The position numbers and the translations under genes are program-made. Shown here piece by piece: positions 38,301 to 54,205 of a stretch of 64,000 bases of DNA (position 1 is its first letter; the number at the start of each line of letters is the position of its first letter). The notes below the pieces were generated by a model. The model was given only the letters and a program-made list of their open reading frames with translations. It made no database searches and was not told where the DNA came from. This DNA is from Odontesthes bonariensis (taxonomy: Eukaryota; Chordata; Actinopteri; Atheriniformes; Atherinopsidae): contig NC_134526.1 in assembly GCF_027942865.1 (NCBI RefSeq), forward strand, positions 20,441,784 through 20,505,783. Direction: 5' to 3'.

Positions 38301-39442
38301 GCTGTAGGGAAAGTATGGAATAACTCCGATGATGTTCTTTGCACAAGAGGTCTTGAGGGCATAAGCCATAACAAGAAGCTCCATAATGGCAGTGTTGACA
38401 TCTCTGGTTGCAGAAAAACAGAGGAGAGGAGAGGAATCAATTCTGTGAACTGTGATTAGTGATAATCTTTGTTCTGACTCTTTATAATTCCACCCCGCTG
38501 TAAAAATGACATAACTTTCTATATTCACCTTGGTATGGTCTGGATAATGAAGATAGTCTGCCCACGTACAGATTCTTTTACGTCCACTCTTGTCTCTACG
38601 GGGTGAAAAGAAATTAATTTTCAGCAATTTCTTATGCAGATTTTCCGACAATAACATTTCCCATTAAAAATGCCACGCTGCTATGCCCACAATTTGTCTT
38701 GTATTATTTTCTCACATGCAAAGCATGAACACGTATCTGGAACTATGTACATGTGTGCGGTCCTTGTTCGTGCCCTGCATCGGCTCAAAGATACCTAATA
38801 ATAATAATTTTATTATTCAATTTGGGATTCAAGTTGGACATGAGGGAGCCATGATCAGACAGACCCACCCTCTCAAGTAAAAAACTCTATAAGTATCCCA
38901 CATATTTCTGAGTGGAAGGAATATCAAACTTTTACGCTGACATGTATTCATGCAAGCACCCTCCTTACCTCTGTTCGATTCCTGAAATACCACAGACTTC
39001 CCCAGTTCAACTCCCAGCCGTCTGTGAAACAAGAGCACAATATTGCAACCCACGTGTTTTCACCAATTGTGAAAGCTTATGATTATTTGCAAACTGCAAC
39101 ATCTCCAACCCTCGCCAACATGAGGCATTCATTACATTTTCCATTAATTCATTCCATCTGGACTAGACATAAGTAGCCAGTCACATCACGTTAATTGTAT
39201 TGCTACTCGTGAATATAATTAAAAAGTTCACTGTCATCCCCAGGAGGGCTCTGATTACCACAGTCAATTGTTACAAGCTAACACACCTTAGTGCAAGGCT
39301 TCGACAGGGAAGCGTTAAACATTAACCAGCAGACAATACTAATGGCTTGGAGTACTTACTCAGTTATCTTCTTTGCCAGTTCTGTGCATGCTGCGGAAGA
39401 GTTTGCGGAAAAGACGCGATAACCACTTTTAGGGACATTCAT
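31357..39442 (-). CDS. prpsap1: PRPP synthetase-associated protein 1, ten exons, complete
   Basis: Ten minus-strand exons join in phase: 39442-39360, 39021-38969, 38595-38529, 38403-38231, 38136-38021, 37919-37864, 37627-37482, 34041-33971, 32363-32217, 31515-31357. The product is 356 residues, the length I know for human PRPSAP1, starting [20 protein letters not shown] and ending [14 protein letters not shown]; that end separates it from PRPSAP2. The protein belongs to the phosphoribosyltransferase fold family and sits in the PRPP synthetase complex in the cytosol, where it restrains production of PRPP for nucleotide synthesis. It is thought to be catalytically inactive, and the sequence agrees: the PRPP-binding loop reads [11 protein letters not shown] (255-265) where active synthetases have a D-T-x-G-T-type loop. 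The family-specific insert [19 protein letters not shown] is coded by exon 6. Intron 7 (3.4 kb) and intron 8 carry most of the simple repeats, and intron 9's neighbour intron 8 holds a MITE. Confidence 0.97.
32457..33216. mobile_element. TTAA-flanked MITE in a prpsap1 intron
   Basis: The ends read TTAA + CACATTGACT and AGTCAATGTG + TTAA, a 10-bp perfect inverted repeat that continues imperfectly inward (CC just inside both ends). At 760 bp with no transposase it is a non-autonomous TTAA-type element (piggyBac or Kolobok class). It lies between the exons at 32217-32363 and 33971-34041, well away from both splice sites. Confidence 0.7.
33261..33286. repeat. poly(T) tract
   Basis: Twenty-six T in a row inside a prpsap1 intron, 45 bases beyond the TTAA-flanked MITE. 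On the coding (minus) strand this is poly(A). Confidence 0.9.
34299..34319. repeat. poly(C) tract
   Basis: Twenty-one C in a row in prpsap1 intron 7, that is poly(G) on the coding strand. It lies 258 bases upstream (in transcription terms) of exon 8. Long G runs are prone to secondary structure and to sequencing error. Confidence 0.85.
35292..35348. repeat. (CA)n microsatellite
   Basis: A 57-base uninterrupted CA/TG dinucleotide tract in prpsap1 intron 7. It is the longest pure microsatellite in the window and likely length-variable between individuals. Open frames across it are repeat artefacts. Confidence 0.95.
37652..37676. repeat. poly(A) tract next to a prpsap1 acceptor
   Basis: Twenty-five A in a row, with more A-rich sequence beside it. 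On the transcribed minus strand this is a poly(T) run lying 24 bases upstream of exon 7, where it contributes a strong polypyrimidine tract for the acceptor at 37627/37628. Confidence 0.85.
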
Positions 39443-42400
39443 TCTAGTAGTTTAGCGCTTAAATGTCACAGAGAGTCTGCGGCAACCCTTTACTTTAGCT
39501 CAGAGCTGCGTTTTGTTTTTCTTTACAACGTTGTCGTTGGTTAGCTAGCTACCGCACATTAGCCAGCTAGTTGTGAACATTTACACGAAAGGAGCATTGG
39601 TGTGCGACCCTAGCTTAGCTAAAACATAGCCACAAAATTAGCACAATTACGTTCGTGTGTTTACTGGGTTGGACAGTTATCCACAAGCTAACGATTGACA
39701 CCTGCTTTTCGGGTTGTACGGTATCCCAACGGCTATGTATATTGAGAACTACGGTGTTCTCAATGGGTCAATGTTGTCGGCTGCGCTTTGCGGGTGTGGG
39801 AAATGTATTGACTTAGTCAGAGGATGATTTTATTTACTAAGTCATAGTTTTAAAATATTACGTTCAAAGTCACTAAGTCACTACCAAAATTAGTAAAGGT
39901 TTGACATTACAAACTCAATACTTAGCTTACCCAACGTTTCATGCAATGTTTTTTGTTTGTTTGTTTTTACCAGTTTTTTATAATTTCTGTTTGTTGTATT
40001 TAAAAAAAATCCTTAAAAGCATTTACTCAGGTCAACAAATGTAATGTTAGATCTACTAAAAAGTAAAAAAGACATATTCTCCAAACCCAACTAGAAGTTC
40101 AACATCTCGTATTCCAGTTTTTGAGTTGATTTCAATATTTTCAGAAATTTAATAGAAAAAAAACCCATCCAAGAGTTTTTGTTGGAACAAAATAATATAC
40201 TGTATTTATACTCCATACAAGACACCTTGCCTATGCTAAATTTTGTAGCTTTTGAGATTTTGTTAAACGGTGGGTCTGTGGCCTTGTACATTTCAATGAT
40301 TTAACTTAAATCCTCCCCCCAGACTGTCTATGTTTTGGTTAACTAACAAGATATCTGGACATGTCGAGCCCAATACACACCTACAGTCAAAGCATGAGTG
40401 GAAACAAGTCTGCCCAAAGTCTAAACATCATACAACTTGCATGGAATTTACTAAATGTGTCGTTCAAATGATATAAAGCATAAGTCAGCATTCTCTTCCA
40501 TCCCACAACAGACACAGGGCTGGGTCCAGGCCTTGAAGATATCCTCATGTTCATAAGACTTGCAGCCCAATTTATCATTTTCTCTGTCAAGAAATATGGA
40601 CTTACGTCACTAATTCCGAAAGGAAGACTGCCTTGAATGCTGTTTGATATGTAATTAACAGGTGCTCTTTTATCAGCCATTTGCATGGTAGTTTACAGGC
40701 ATATCATTTGTGCAGGTAAACTGAGATATGCCATTTTGCCTCCTGTAATATTCCAGAGGGTGGCAATAGAGGACCACCATCTTTCTTTCTCTTATACAAA
40801 AGCAATGGCCAGTCCAAATACGAGATTCTTAGTCGCCCGGAGCTGAGTTTATATTGTGTTACTTTCATGGTCTGATGCGCTACAAGAATGCCTTAAAAGA
40901 AATTTCTCATGTATGAAAGTCGCTGTGGTAAAGTTGCAATCTGTAGGTTCAATATGAAGGCACATTGAAAATGGAAAGGACAATTCTTCACAAGATTGAA
41001 AATTAGAGTTTGAATGCTTTAAATCTAAAAACTTCTCACATTTAGTTATATTTGAAAGCCTGGGAAATGTTAACATAGGATGATGAAATGTTCAAAAATC
41101 TCTGCAAAACATTATTTGGTAAAAATGAGCCGTTTTTTCTTCATATCTGCGTCACCTTTCTCAAAGTGTTTCTCACACATTTTCTAATCATTTTCTCACG
41201 TGTCTCTGTTCTCCCAGCACTTCAGTTTAATTTTCTAAATGTCAGAACAGAGGTGTATAGGTTGAGGACGAAAAACCTGAAATACCGAAACTGCACATCT
41301 CTATTTTAAAACCTTTCTTGACACATTTCAGCGTTGCAGACCATTTTCTCAGTTGAGTTTACATCCGCCTTTCAGAGATCTGCCAATAGAGTTGTCACAT
41401 GATTTCTGAGCAGCTCAGGCCAGATTGCAGCAAATACACATGCAGCTTTAGGAATAAAATTAAAAAAAAACTCAAATTATTCAGATACCTCAAAATTATT
41501 GCTCTTATTTTGTCTGTGTAGCAACTTAAATTGAATAGTGAGGCTAGACAAAATGGTAAATCAGTCTTTTTAACAAGAGAACTACAGTCCACACTGGAGA
41601 AGCTGCCTTGAAAAGAAATGTTGTCCTGAGAAGGGTCAGGGGGGCAACTATTCATCTGTTTGGGTATGCGTTCGTTGAGTAGGTATTATTGAGAGTAGAT
41701 ATTTGGTTTGCATTTTGGGGAGTTGTGGAAATCTTGTCACAGCTTGCGCGGCTGACATCTCTCTCCCAACACTGAACATCACGCTCCATCTCACAAGATA
41801 AAGAAGTCTAATGACTTTTTGGACAAACGATTGCCAGTACTGCTGCACGGGAGCAAGATAAGCCTCTCTGTGCTCCTACTTTGTTCAGTCAGTGGCAGAG
41901 AGGAGAGAGTACCAGCACATGCACTGTGCTGTTCTTGTGGTTTGTGCCCACATAGAGGTGGTGTGCCGTTTTATAAAATGAGCAAGACACACTAACTTAC
42001 AGAGTGATCGTACATCTAAATCAATCTTTTACTTATGTGTATGGTCATATTCTTTAGGATTAAACGGGAGTTCTATTTATGCTAATAGACACTTCCTTTA
42101 ACCCCACATTGCCCAGAGCTTAAGTATGTAAGCTGCTGATTGATGGTAAACTTCTGGTACCCAAAAACTGCCTGATCAGATACATTCCACTTGCTTGAAA
42201 GAAAATGAGAAATTGACCAAATGATTGTGTAATGAAGCGTTCAGAGGCCACCATTACAATTGCTAATCTTGTTCACGCAAAGTTGGGTTTTTATGAGGCA
42301 CCAAGCCCACGCAGGATGGGATGGATCAGTCAAGAAAGCAACGGATGTGTTAGTTACTGTTTTCATACTGACTTGTTGTTGTCTCTCAGTAGTGACCACA

Positions 42401-45400
42401 GTTGTCCCCCTAACCCAAATCTTAATCTTTTATCAATCCAAAACTTTATCATTTGTTGCATTAACAAAAATATAGAGCCAGAAACTGAGAAAGATATATA
42501 ACCACAGAAATGTACAATAAAAGAATTCTATGAATTTTTAAAGATTTAACTCCTGCTGATAGTGTTTTTTTTAAGTTACCTGTAAAATTGCCACTAGCAA
42601 CATTTATATCATATTTAGATTAAACTATGTACTGAAGATGATGCGTGGAGTCATCTCAGATCCAACCAAAGTTCAGTAAGTTGTATCAATGGCATTATAA
42701 AATCACAGTTTTCTGTAATGAGCGTTTGTTTCCGTGTCATCTGCAAATGTTCGGCCAACAAAAGGTGCCTTGGTCTTTACCAGCAAGCTCAGACTCAGGA
42801 CCCAGAGGCTCCTCATACACAAGTGAAATAAGATGAACTGTTGACCATTCAGGACGGAGAGCAGCTTAATGGACTGGAGGAGGACATAACCGGGTTAGTG
42901 TTCTCTACTGTTCCTGCGAAGAGTGAAATAATGAAGAGGAAATTCAGTCTATGTAGCTTCATCAAAGCCAAACAGAAGACAGCAGAGACAGAGCCTTAAA
43001 CCAACCCGCCACTCAGCACAACAGATGATAATGAAAATCTGACAGAGAAGGTTAGAGCACTAGAACCATAACCATAATCCTGTAATAATGTACATGAGAG
43101 AAACCATCCATCCATTTATAATATACCTGGTTAATCCAATTTAGGGTTGTGGGGGGGCTGGAGCATTTCCCAGCTGTCACTGGACGGGTCGCCAGCCCAT
43201 CACAGTGCCACACAGAGACAAACAAGACAAACAACCATGCACACTCACACTCACAATTTAGAGTAACCACTAAACCTGACATGCATGTTTTTGGCCGGTG
43301 GGAGGAAGCTGGAGTACCCACGCGTACAAAGGGAGAACACGCACAGAAAGACCCCAGCTGGGATTCGAACCAGGAACCCTCTTGCTGTGAGGCAATGGTG
43401 CTTACCACACATCACCGTGCAGCCCATGAGAGAAACCATTTAACTAATTTATTTATTTGTAGGAAAAGATTCAGACCAAAGGAAAATCCAGAGAGTCCAT
43501 TAAAAATGAGAAGAGTGCAGAGTTTGTAGTGAGAGCTTAAGAGGTAGTTTGTGTTAACACATTCTGATCGATTGTTTGAATTTTTCAAAAATCTTCTTTC
43601 TTCTTCTGTTTGCTCATTCTTTTTTAAAGAATGATAAACAAGGTACGACAGTGACTATCATTCTCTAAAACTTCCTGTTGTTCCAGAATGTAAGTGGCAT
43701 GTTGTGAAAGCCAAACATGAAGATCCATTTAAAGTAGACTTCAGTTTTTGGCAGCGCTGCAGTGAAAGAAACAAGTATTTAGCCACTTCTCACTCACTTG
43801 AGGAATTTCAATTTTCCGTTTTTTCTACTTAACGACTTTAATCTCTAAACTTGGACTGATGTCAGCACATTTAGGGACGAATTGATGCCTCACTAAAGAT
43901 CAGAGGCTGCAGGGAAAAGTCCACAGAGACAGATGTGTCTGAATGGAGTTTTTCTTCTTTTCATTTCCACTAATTATCTCACAGTCCCGCTGATGTATTT
44001 GGACCAAACCCACAGATCCTGTCCAAATTTTTACACCCTTTCCCATCTGTGCACTTTATTAACAATAACATAAATTCACAACTATCTGAGAAAAAAACCT
44101 ACAAGGGTTGCAAAACATAACACATAACAGCTCGATGTAGAATGCTTCACATTGCTGAAAGTGTTTGATGCAGCACTGCCCTGTGGCCTTTCACAAAACT
44201 ACTTTCATGCTTCTCCGTGCATCGACGAAACATCACACTTCCAGGTCTGGTTGAATCTACAGGCAGTTACCATCACCAACAGCTGCAAGCAACCTACAAA
44301 TAACTCTGCAATCACACCAGAGGGTTGCATGTCCCGAAGAATGTGGAATCGTCTGATGATACATTGACAACTTTGTTTGTCTGAGACTGACTTTCAGGAA
44401 TTAGTCATGATCCAGAGTCATAATTCTCTGTTGTGTGGTACAGGGGCTTTACAAAAGTATCAGGATTTCTCTGTAGAAACAAAAAAACAGTACAAGTGAA
44501 ACACTTTGATCTACGATCAATGTCCAAGACCCCTTGATCATTTTATTCACAACAACCTAGTTCCTGGATGAGCAGGTTTGATTATTATAGCCTAAGCTAT
44601 AAAAAGCTTCATCCTTGAATACCGATGTCTTTGTGTTTTACAGCCGGTAGCCTGACTTTCATCCACTTATTCACCTGTAAGCATATTATAGTTATATAAT
44701 AATCATATAATATTTACAATAGGATTTGTTTGGAAAAATAACCGGCTGTAGCTTGACTACACTGCTGTTCAGGATGGTAACAGTTTTTCACTGAGATATT
44801 TGAGTTCCTGCGATTCCACAAAGGACACATGTCAACCTTACACCCAGTGTTTATGGCACGCTATCAAGGTCCGTGTCAATGTTTAACACAAGTCTGTACA
44901 CATCACCCTTACAGTGAGATGGTTAATATCAACTCAGTCTTCTGCTTAGTTCTGATGTAAATGTCTTCACGGCTTTGCTCTCTTTTGGCAGTGAGTCCTC
45001 AGATTCCAGGCTAAAGTGTCCTGTTCTCCCAACTTTGCATTTTGTGCGTTGGCATGAGGGGTGAAAAACAGAGAAGGAATTCACAAAATGAGAGGGGGAA
45101 ACCTGGAAACTAAATACTGAACTGGGTGATTGGTGAATGAGTGCAGCTGGGGACAATGAATACAGGGAAGTGAGGGAAAAGCAATGGCAAAACTACAACA
45201 TGGCAAAACTTAACTAAAAAAACCACAAAACCAAAAACATGGGGAAAACCTCATGAATGTGACAGTATCATTGTATATTATGTATGTATGAGTGGGTAAA
45301 ATGAAGGTATGTGCATTATAATGAAACTTTTCAGAGGTAGATCAAGCCAAAATGAATTTATGTTGGCTATATTTCTGAGATTTCGCATGCTGTTTAATTC

Positions 45401-45951
45401 TCAGTCAGAGACGTGCTTTAATATTTATATTGGCCGGACAATGTGAGAAGTTCAATATCATCCCAGGTTAATCTCTCAGAAAGACAGCTCTGGATACTCT
45501 CAAGAAAAAGTTCAGAGTGTGCTATGATATTACATCTCATCCATGCTCATGGATGCATGCTTGACATATCCATCAAGGATTTTTTTACTGATCTAACTAT
45601 GTTTTCATCCAGTACCACCTTCAAAGGTAAAATGGACAGAGGGAGAAGGGGAGGGAGAGTGTAAAAGAGAGAGTACAGAGGCTCCTCCTCATTCGCTGTG
45701 TGTGCTTCTTGTGTTTTCTCAGCCGGTTCCTCACTCACACTCTCGCTGAGCAGAGATTCAGAGGTGGAGAGCAAAGACTTTCACTGGGAGAGGGTGGCAA
45801 GCGAAAAAAAAAAACTGAATTTCATCCTTTCTCACCGAAAAAGAGACACAACCAGGAAAAAAGGTAGAGATTGTGTTTATTCTGGGGGAGGGGCAGTGTG
45901 ATCAGCCCTGCCTGCTGCATGTGCTCAGCTCGCTGCACACTGTGTTTCCAG
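39443..45951. other. intergenic region between prpsap1 and cygb2
   Basis: prpsap1 (minus) and cygb2 (plus) are transcribed away from each other, so both promoters lie in this 6.5 kb. Near 39540-39700 the sequence is rich in GCTAGC/TTAGCT words ahead of prpsap1, without a TATA box. The bases from about 45660 read as a 5' leader for cygb2. A SINE lies at 43108-43424. I found no exon of another gene. Confidence 0.45.
43093..43439 (-). mobile_element. tRNA-derived SINE with perfect 15-bp target duplication
   Basis: Read on the minus strand the element opens GGGCTGCACGGTGATG, has box-A-like TGGTAAGCACC and box-B-like CTGGTTCGAATCCC (RNA polymerase III promoter parts of a tRNA head), then a body with GGCATGTTTTTGG-type and GGCTGGCGACCCGTCC segments, and ends in GGATGG repeats. 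The same 15 bases, CATGAGAGAAACCAT, flank it at 43093-43107 and 43425-43439. That is the mark of target-primed insertion by LINE machinery. The open frames on both strands across it are artefacts. Confidence 0.85.
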
Positions 45952-50317
<4,366 letters not shown>

Positions 50318-50916
50318 AGCCTTTTATTCCTGGAAACTCCCACACGGGGATCCTCTGATTTCTCTGCAGCCTCATAAGTCAGGAATCAATTGACTGTAAT
50401 CTGGGAATACAGTTTGGTGTAACCCGTGATAATCATGGACTATGAAACACATATAAATATATATGCTATAAAAAAAACAATAGGAACAAGTACCGTACCC
50501 TTGATATGGTTAGCAGTGTGGTTGTGAGGGAGAGGATGTAAAATAAACACTGAAATAAAGCAACCCTCCTTGCATTTGTTCTCTTGTAAAAGACTAACGC
50601 AATCAGACGGATAAAGCAAAGAGGAAGAAAATGCAAACACTGGCCCAACAGTGGATGAGAAGTCACATTTGCCTTGAGTGTGCCTTCTGCTGAATGTGTA
50701 TATGTAGAAAGGGAAATGTAAACAGCATTCTTTCTAAACATTAGAATGTCTTTTCCGATGTTTCCTCTTATCAGTCTGCATTCACTTGTGTTTACTTTGT
50801 TAGTTATTATGAATACTGAAACATTTCTACATTTTTAACAATTCTAATGATGACGATTGTACTTTTCTTTTTTTCATTGCACCTTGCATTTGTATCTGTC
50901 AGTGAGCATACTTTAA

Positions 50917-50922
50917 AATAAA
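50917..50922 (+). terminator. cygb2 polyadenylation signal
   Basis: AATAAA 600 bases after the cygb2 stop codon, just before a cluster of weakly GT-rich sequence. It is the first well-placed canonical signal after the last exon apart from one near 50540, which could be used as an alternative. Confidence 0.5.
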
Positions 50923-51406
50923 ATTGCAAAGACAACCTTCTGATTCCTTGCCACAAGTGGAGTTCTTAAATGTACATCTGCTCTGATCTCTTCCAGTTCT
51001 GCTCACAAACATGTCTGCAAAACTTACACATTTGGAATTTTCTTACTTGGCCTATTGCTCCCTCATTGACTGCTTTAATCGGCAGTACTAAGAATAAGTG
51101 GCTTAACTGCTGGTAGTCTCTCTTTATACCCCATTTAGCACGATGCTTTTTCTTTTCATAACAGATCGGAGCAACCCCGAGACTTGCCTCGGGTGGTGTC
51201 ACGAGACAGCTCTGACAGATTTAGAACAAGCCTCATGATATGATATTTCCCAAAGTAAATTTCCTAAATACAATATAGGGGTTGATTTGGCTTGCCGTGT
51301 AACCGACATGATGGCAGGATGCGTTGTTTTCAGAATAGCAACACAGCATGTTCTGTTTACCTCCTCGCCCTGCCAGTCAGATCCAACCCGCTCCTTGATC
51401 CAAAGC

Positions 51407-51425
51407 TAATCCTCCCCGCTAATCT
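51407..51425 (+). promoter_or_regulatory. paired CRX/OTX-like sites upstream of prcd
   Basis: TAATCC at 51407-51412 and TAATCT at 51420-51425 lie about 150 bases before the prcd start codon. TAATCC is the core bound by the photoreceptor homeodomain factors CRX and OTX2. In front of a photoreceptor gene they are plausible promoter elements, but six-base motifs arise often by chance. Confidence 0.4.
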
Positions 51426-51568
51426 CCCCAATGATGACTAAGAGCCAAGGCAGGAATAGTCAGATTGTTACACCACATACTCTGCCTTATACCATTCAAG
51501 CCTTTTGATGGCGTAGGAAGTTTTGGTGCTCGAAACCAGCAGCAGGATCCTCTCCGTGGGGTTGAGCC

Positions 51569-52439
51569 ATGTGCACGACTATGATGGTTCTCACCACGAT
51601 CGCGCTCCTCCTGCGACGGAGGTTCTCCAACAAAATCAAACCGTGAGTATCTCTATCATCTTTTGACCATTAGCATCAGTAAAAAAAAAAATAATAATTT
51701 GCCTCTCTGAGCACACTCTTCCTAGTTTTAAGATTTTTAGATTCAGAAAACACCTGACCAAAAAGAAAAAAAGGACAAACTCAAGAGAAAGACACTTGAT
51801 AGGACATCAAATAAATTACATAAGACGTTTCCACCTTTTCCCGATTGAACACTCACACGTACACTCAAACATACACACGTACAAAAAAAAAAAGAAAAAA
51901 AATGCATATGTGTTTCACGAGTGGGAGAGAGTGTGAAGGAGAAAGAAGAGACTTATCTGCATCATTGACTCGAAATCACTCCCGTGATTATTTTTGGGTT
52001 TGCCTCGAGCAACAGTGTGTGGATTAAGTGGCTGGCTGCATAACAACCATGTAGTCCTGCTTTTATCATGGAGAGATGAATGGAGGAGAAAACCTCGGGG
52101 CTCTTGAGTTCATGGCTACTAATTGCCTCAAAGTGCAATCTTCTCGGCCTGCTTGCACACTCACGGCGATGGCAAACAATGACACGTGGCTGCAGCACAA
52201 CGGAGCATGGCAACATCTGGCTTGCACAATTAAGAGCTGCCGAACAGCATTTTTTAATGAGTCCTGCATTTAGCTTCTTTAATGAACGCTCAAAAGACGC
52301 GTAATGACAAATGTGTTGGATTAAATATTGCAACCAATCATGTATTATGTTCTGTATCTCCCATCACAGGCAGAAAGCGGACCTTGAACGGGAAATGCCA
52401 TACGTAAAGAGCAATGGATCAACAGAAACCCAAAAATGA
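51569..52439 (+). CDS. prcd: photoreceptor disc component PRCD, two exons
   Basis: Exon 1 (51569-51642) and exon 2 (52370-52439) join inside a proline codon across a GTGAGT...CACAG intron and code only 47 residues. The protein starts MCTTMMVLTTIALLLRRRFS and ends in a polar tail. Vertebrate PRCD starts MCTT, has a short hydrophobic segment and then a basic RRRF-N motif, all of which are matched here; the human protein is 54 residues as I recall it. Cys2 is the known palmitoylation site that holds PRCD in rod outer-segment discs, where it binds rhodopsin, and the basic RRR follows the membrane segment as in mammals. Loss of PRCD causes retinal degeneration in dogs and people. Its place just after cytoglobin on the same strand matches the human gene order, which adds strong support. 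The gene is too short to be noticed by frame length. Confidence 0.93.
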
Positions 52440-53034
52440 CAACGGTGGACAGGACAGGGTAAGGGGAAAGGCGTGGGGAATGTTTTGAATTGCTTTAAGA
52501 ATATGGGCTTAAAAAGAAACGGATGACCAAAAAAACGTTGGCATTCACAGATGTGACCTTTGTAACTTAGAGCATTGCTCCTTAGATACTCAAGCCACCC
52601 AGACTTATCACTTCCAGGTCTAAAGTTCTCTGTTATAAAAAAAGAACCGCCAAAAAACTACAAGTTGATTGATTTTTAGCTGTTTGTTTGGCAGAATTCA
52701 TATACAGTCATGTGAAAATTACAATAACTCTTTCAACTCTAAGCTTTTACATATCAGGATATAACTCAAAACTATCATGTGTCTTGCCATATCTAAAAAA
52801 AAAAAAAAAAGAGTGAAATAGAATATTTCTTTTCCGCACCTGATGCAAAGCAATTATAACTGAGCAGGTTCTAAAATCAATCCTAAACTAAAACTTAAAG
52901 AAGGAACAATATATCAAACAATTCAGAATTTTGTGATGAATTCTAAATAAAATAGCGTTAATGCATATCACAAAAGACTTAAATCCAAATGGTCCAAACT
53001 GGGATTGTCTGCATGTGCAAAAGTGGAGCATGTT

Positions 53035-53285
53035 GCAGAAGCGCACATGCGTAAAGAGCCTAGATGCCTGCCCCACATTTGGCTTCTGAGTTCTGCTGAC
53101 GCTAAATGATTTAGAGGCTGAACAACAATCAGTTTGCCGGGCTTTTAGAAGTACATTACCTCTCTGCAACTACGCCGTTGAACAAAAAAGGAAAAGATCT
53201 CGATGTGAAGCAAATAACGAACCGTTTCACCCAGCCACGGCATGGTGGTATTCCTGCAGGTCACAGGCTCTTGATCTGATATCTT
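53035..53285 (+). repeat. diverged duplicated block, copy 1
   Basis: This segment shares ordered words with 53960-54205: TGCCCCACATT, CTAAATGATT-AGAGGC, CATGGTGGT and GCAGGTCACAG, in the same order and spacing on the same strand. Overall identity is moderate with small gaps. It is either an old local duplication or two copies of an unnamed repeat. Confidence 0.6.
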
Positions 53286-53959
53286 GCATAGTCATAGTGA
53301 TTCATTCTGTACAAATCATTGTTTTCCTACTTCATTCATGAGTTAGCAGCTTTCAACACTGCTGATATTATTGTCTACTTCAAAACCACATTATAAAGTC
53401 AAAGTTTGATAGACGATCAGGGAATTAAAGCTAAAAAACTGCGTTTTTCAACTGTGTTATTTAAAAGTAAACGTTCCTTTTTGTAGGATAACACAGATTG
53501 GTCAATTCCAGCTTCCAATCAGTATTCAAAACGTGAGTGTGTTAAAATTAGACTACAGTTGTTTTTCTTTGGCACTTTCTTGGCAAGTTTAAACTTAACT
53601 GAACTGGGACAGGTACGCTCAGATACCGTTATCACAGGGAAATTATGACAAATCGTGATTTCCATGTACGTTCACACGACTAACAAGCTACGGTACCACA
53701 GATTTATTCATTTGAATTTGTCAAGATGACAGCAAAATGTTTGAGAATTTCTCATGACAGGGGAAAAAGAAACATCCCTTCCAAGAACTCCCCACTGATA
53801 CATAAATTCAGCCTCAAGGAAACAAATGCGTTTTATAACATTCCAGGTCAGGCGTTGCTATACAGTGGCTCAAGAGATTATGTTTTGAAGGATTAGATGT
53901 GGTGATAGAGTTGAAGGAGCAAAGTGGCGCAGGAATGCAAAAGCCTCAGAGTTTCAGAC

Positions 53960-54205
53960 ACCTTGCAAAAGTACTTTCAGAGCGGAGATGGTTGCCCCAC
54001 ATTCAGCTTTTAAGTATTCACCACTCTACAGCGCTAATACTAAATGATTCAGAGGCAGAGCAGCAGCCCAGCTTCTCTTTCGAGGGTTGTTTTAAATATA
54101 ACCGCGCAGTTAATTGCAGATGTTCAATATCCTTAAAGATATTTGGCTTGCAATCCACTACAGCATGGTGGTTTTGTGCAGGTCACAGACCTTTGATGCG
54201 TTTTC
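53960..54205 (+). repeat. diverged duplicated block, copy 2
   Basis: Second copy of the block at 53035-53285, about 900 bases downstream, same orientation. It carries TGCCCCACATTCAGC, CTAAATGATTCAGAGGC, CATGGTGGTTTTGTGC and GCAGGTCACAG. The 107-residue open frame over it (53899-54222) has no domain and is not supported as a gene. Confidence 0.6.

Noticed and set aside
43052-43529. 118- and 126-residue frames on opposite strands
   Set aside because: They lie in a SINE with a clear target duplication; the translations are repeat artefacts.
44640-44755. Short inverted repeat ACAGCCGGT ... ACCGGCTGT
   Set aside because: Nine bases apart by about 90 with no target duplication or other structure; chance is a sufficient explanation.
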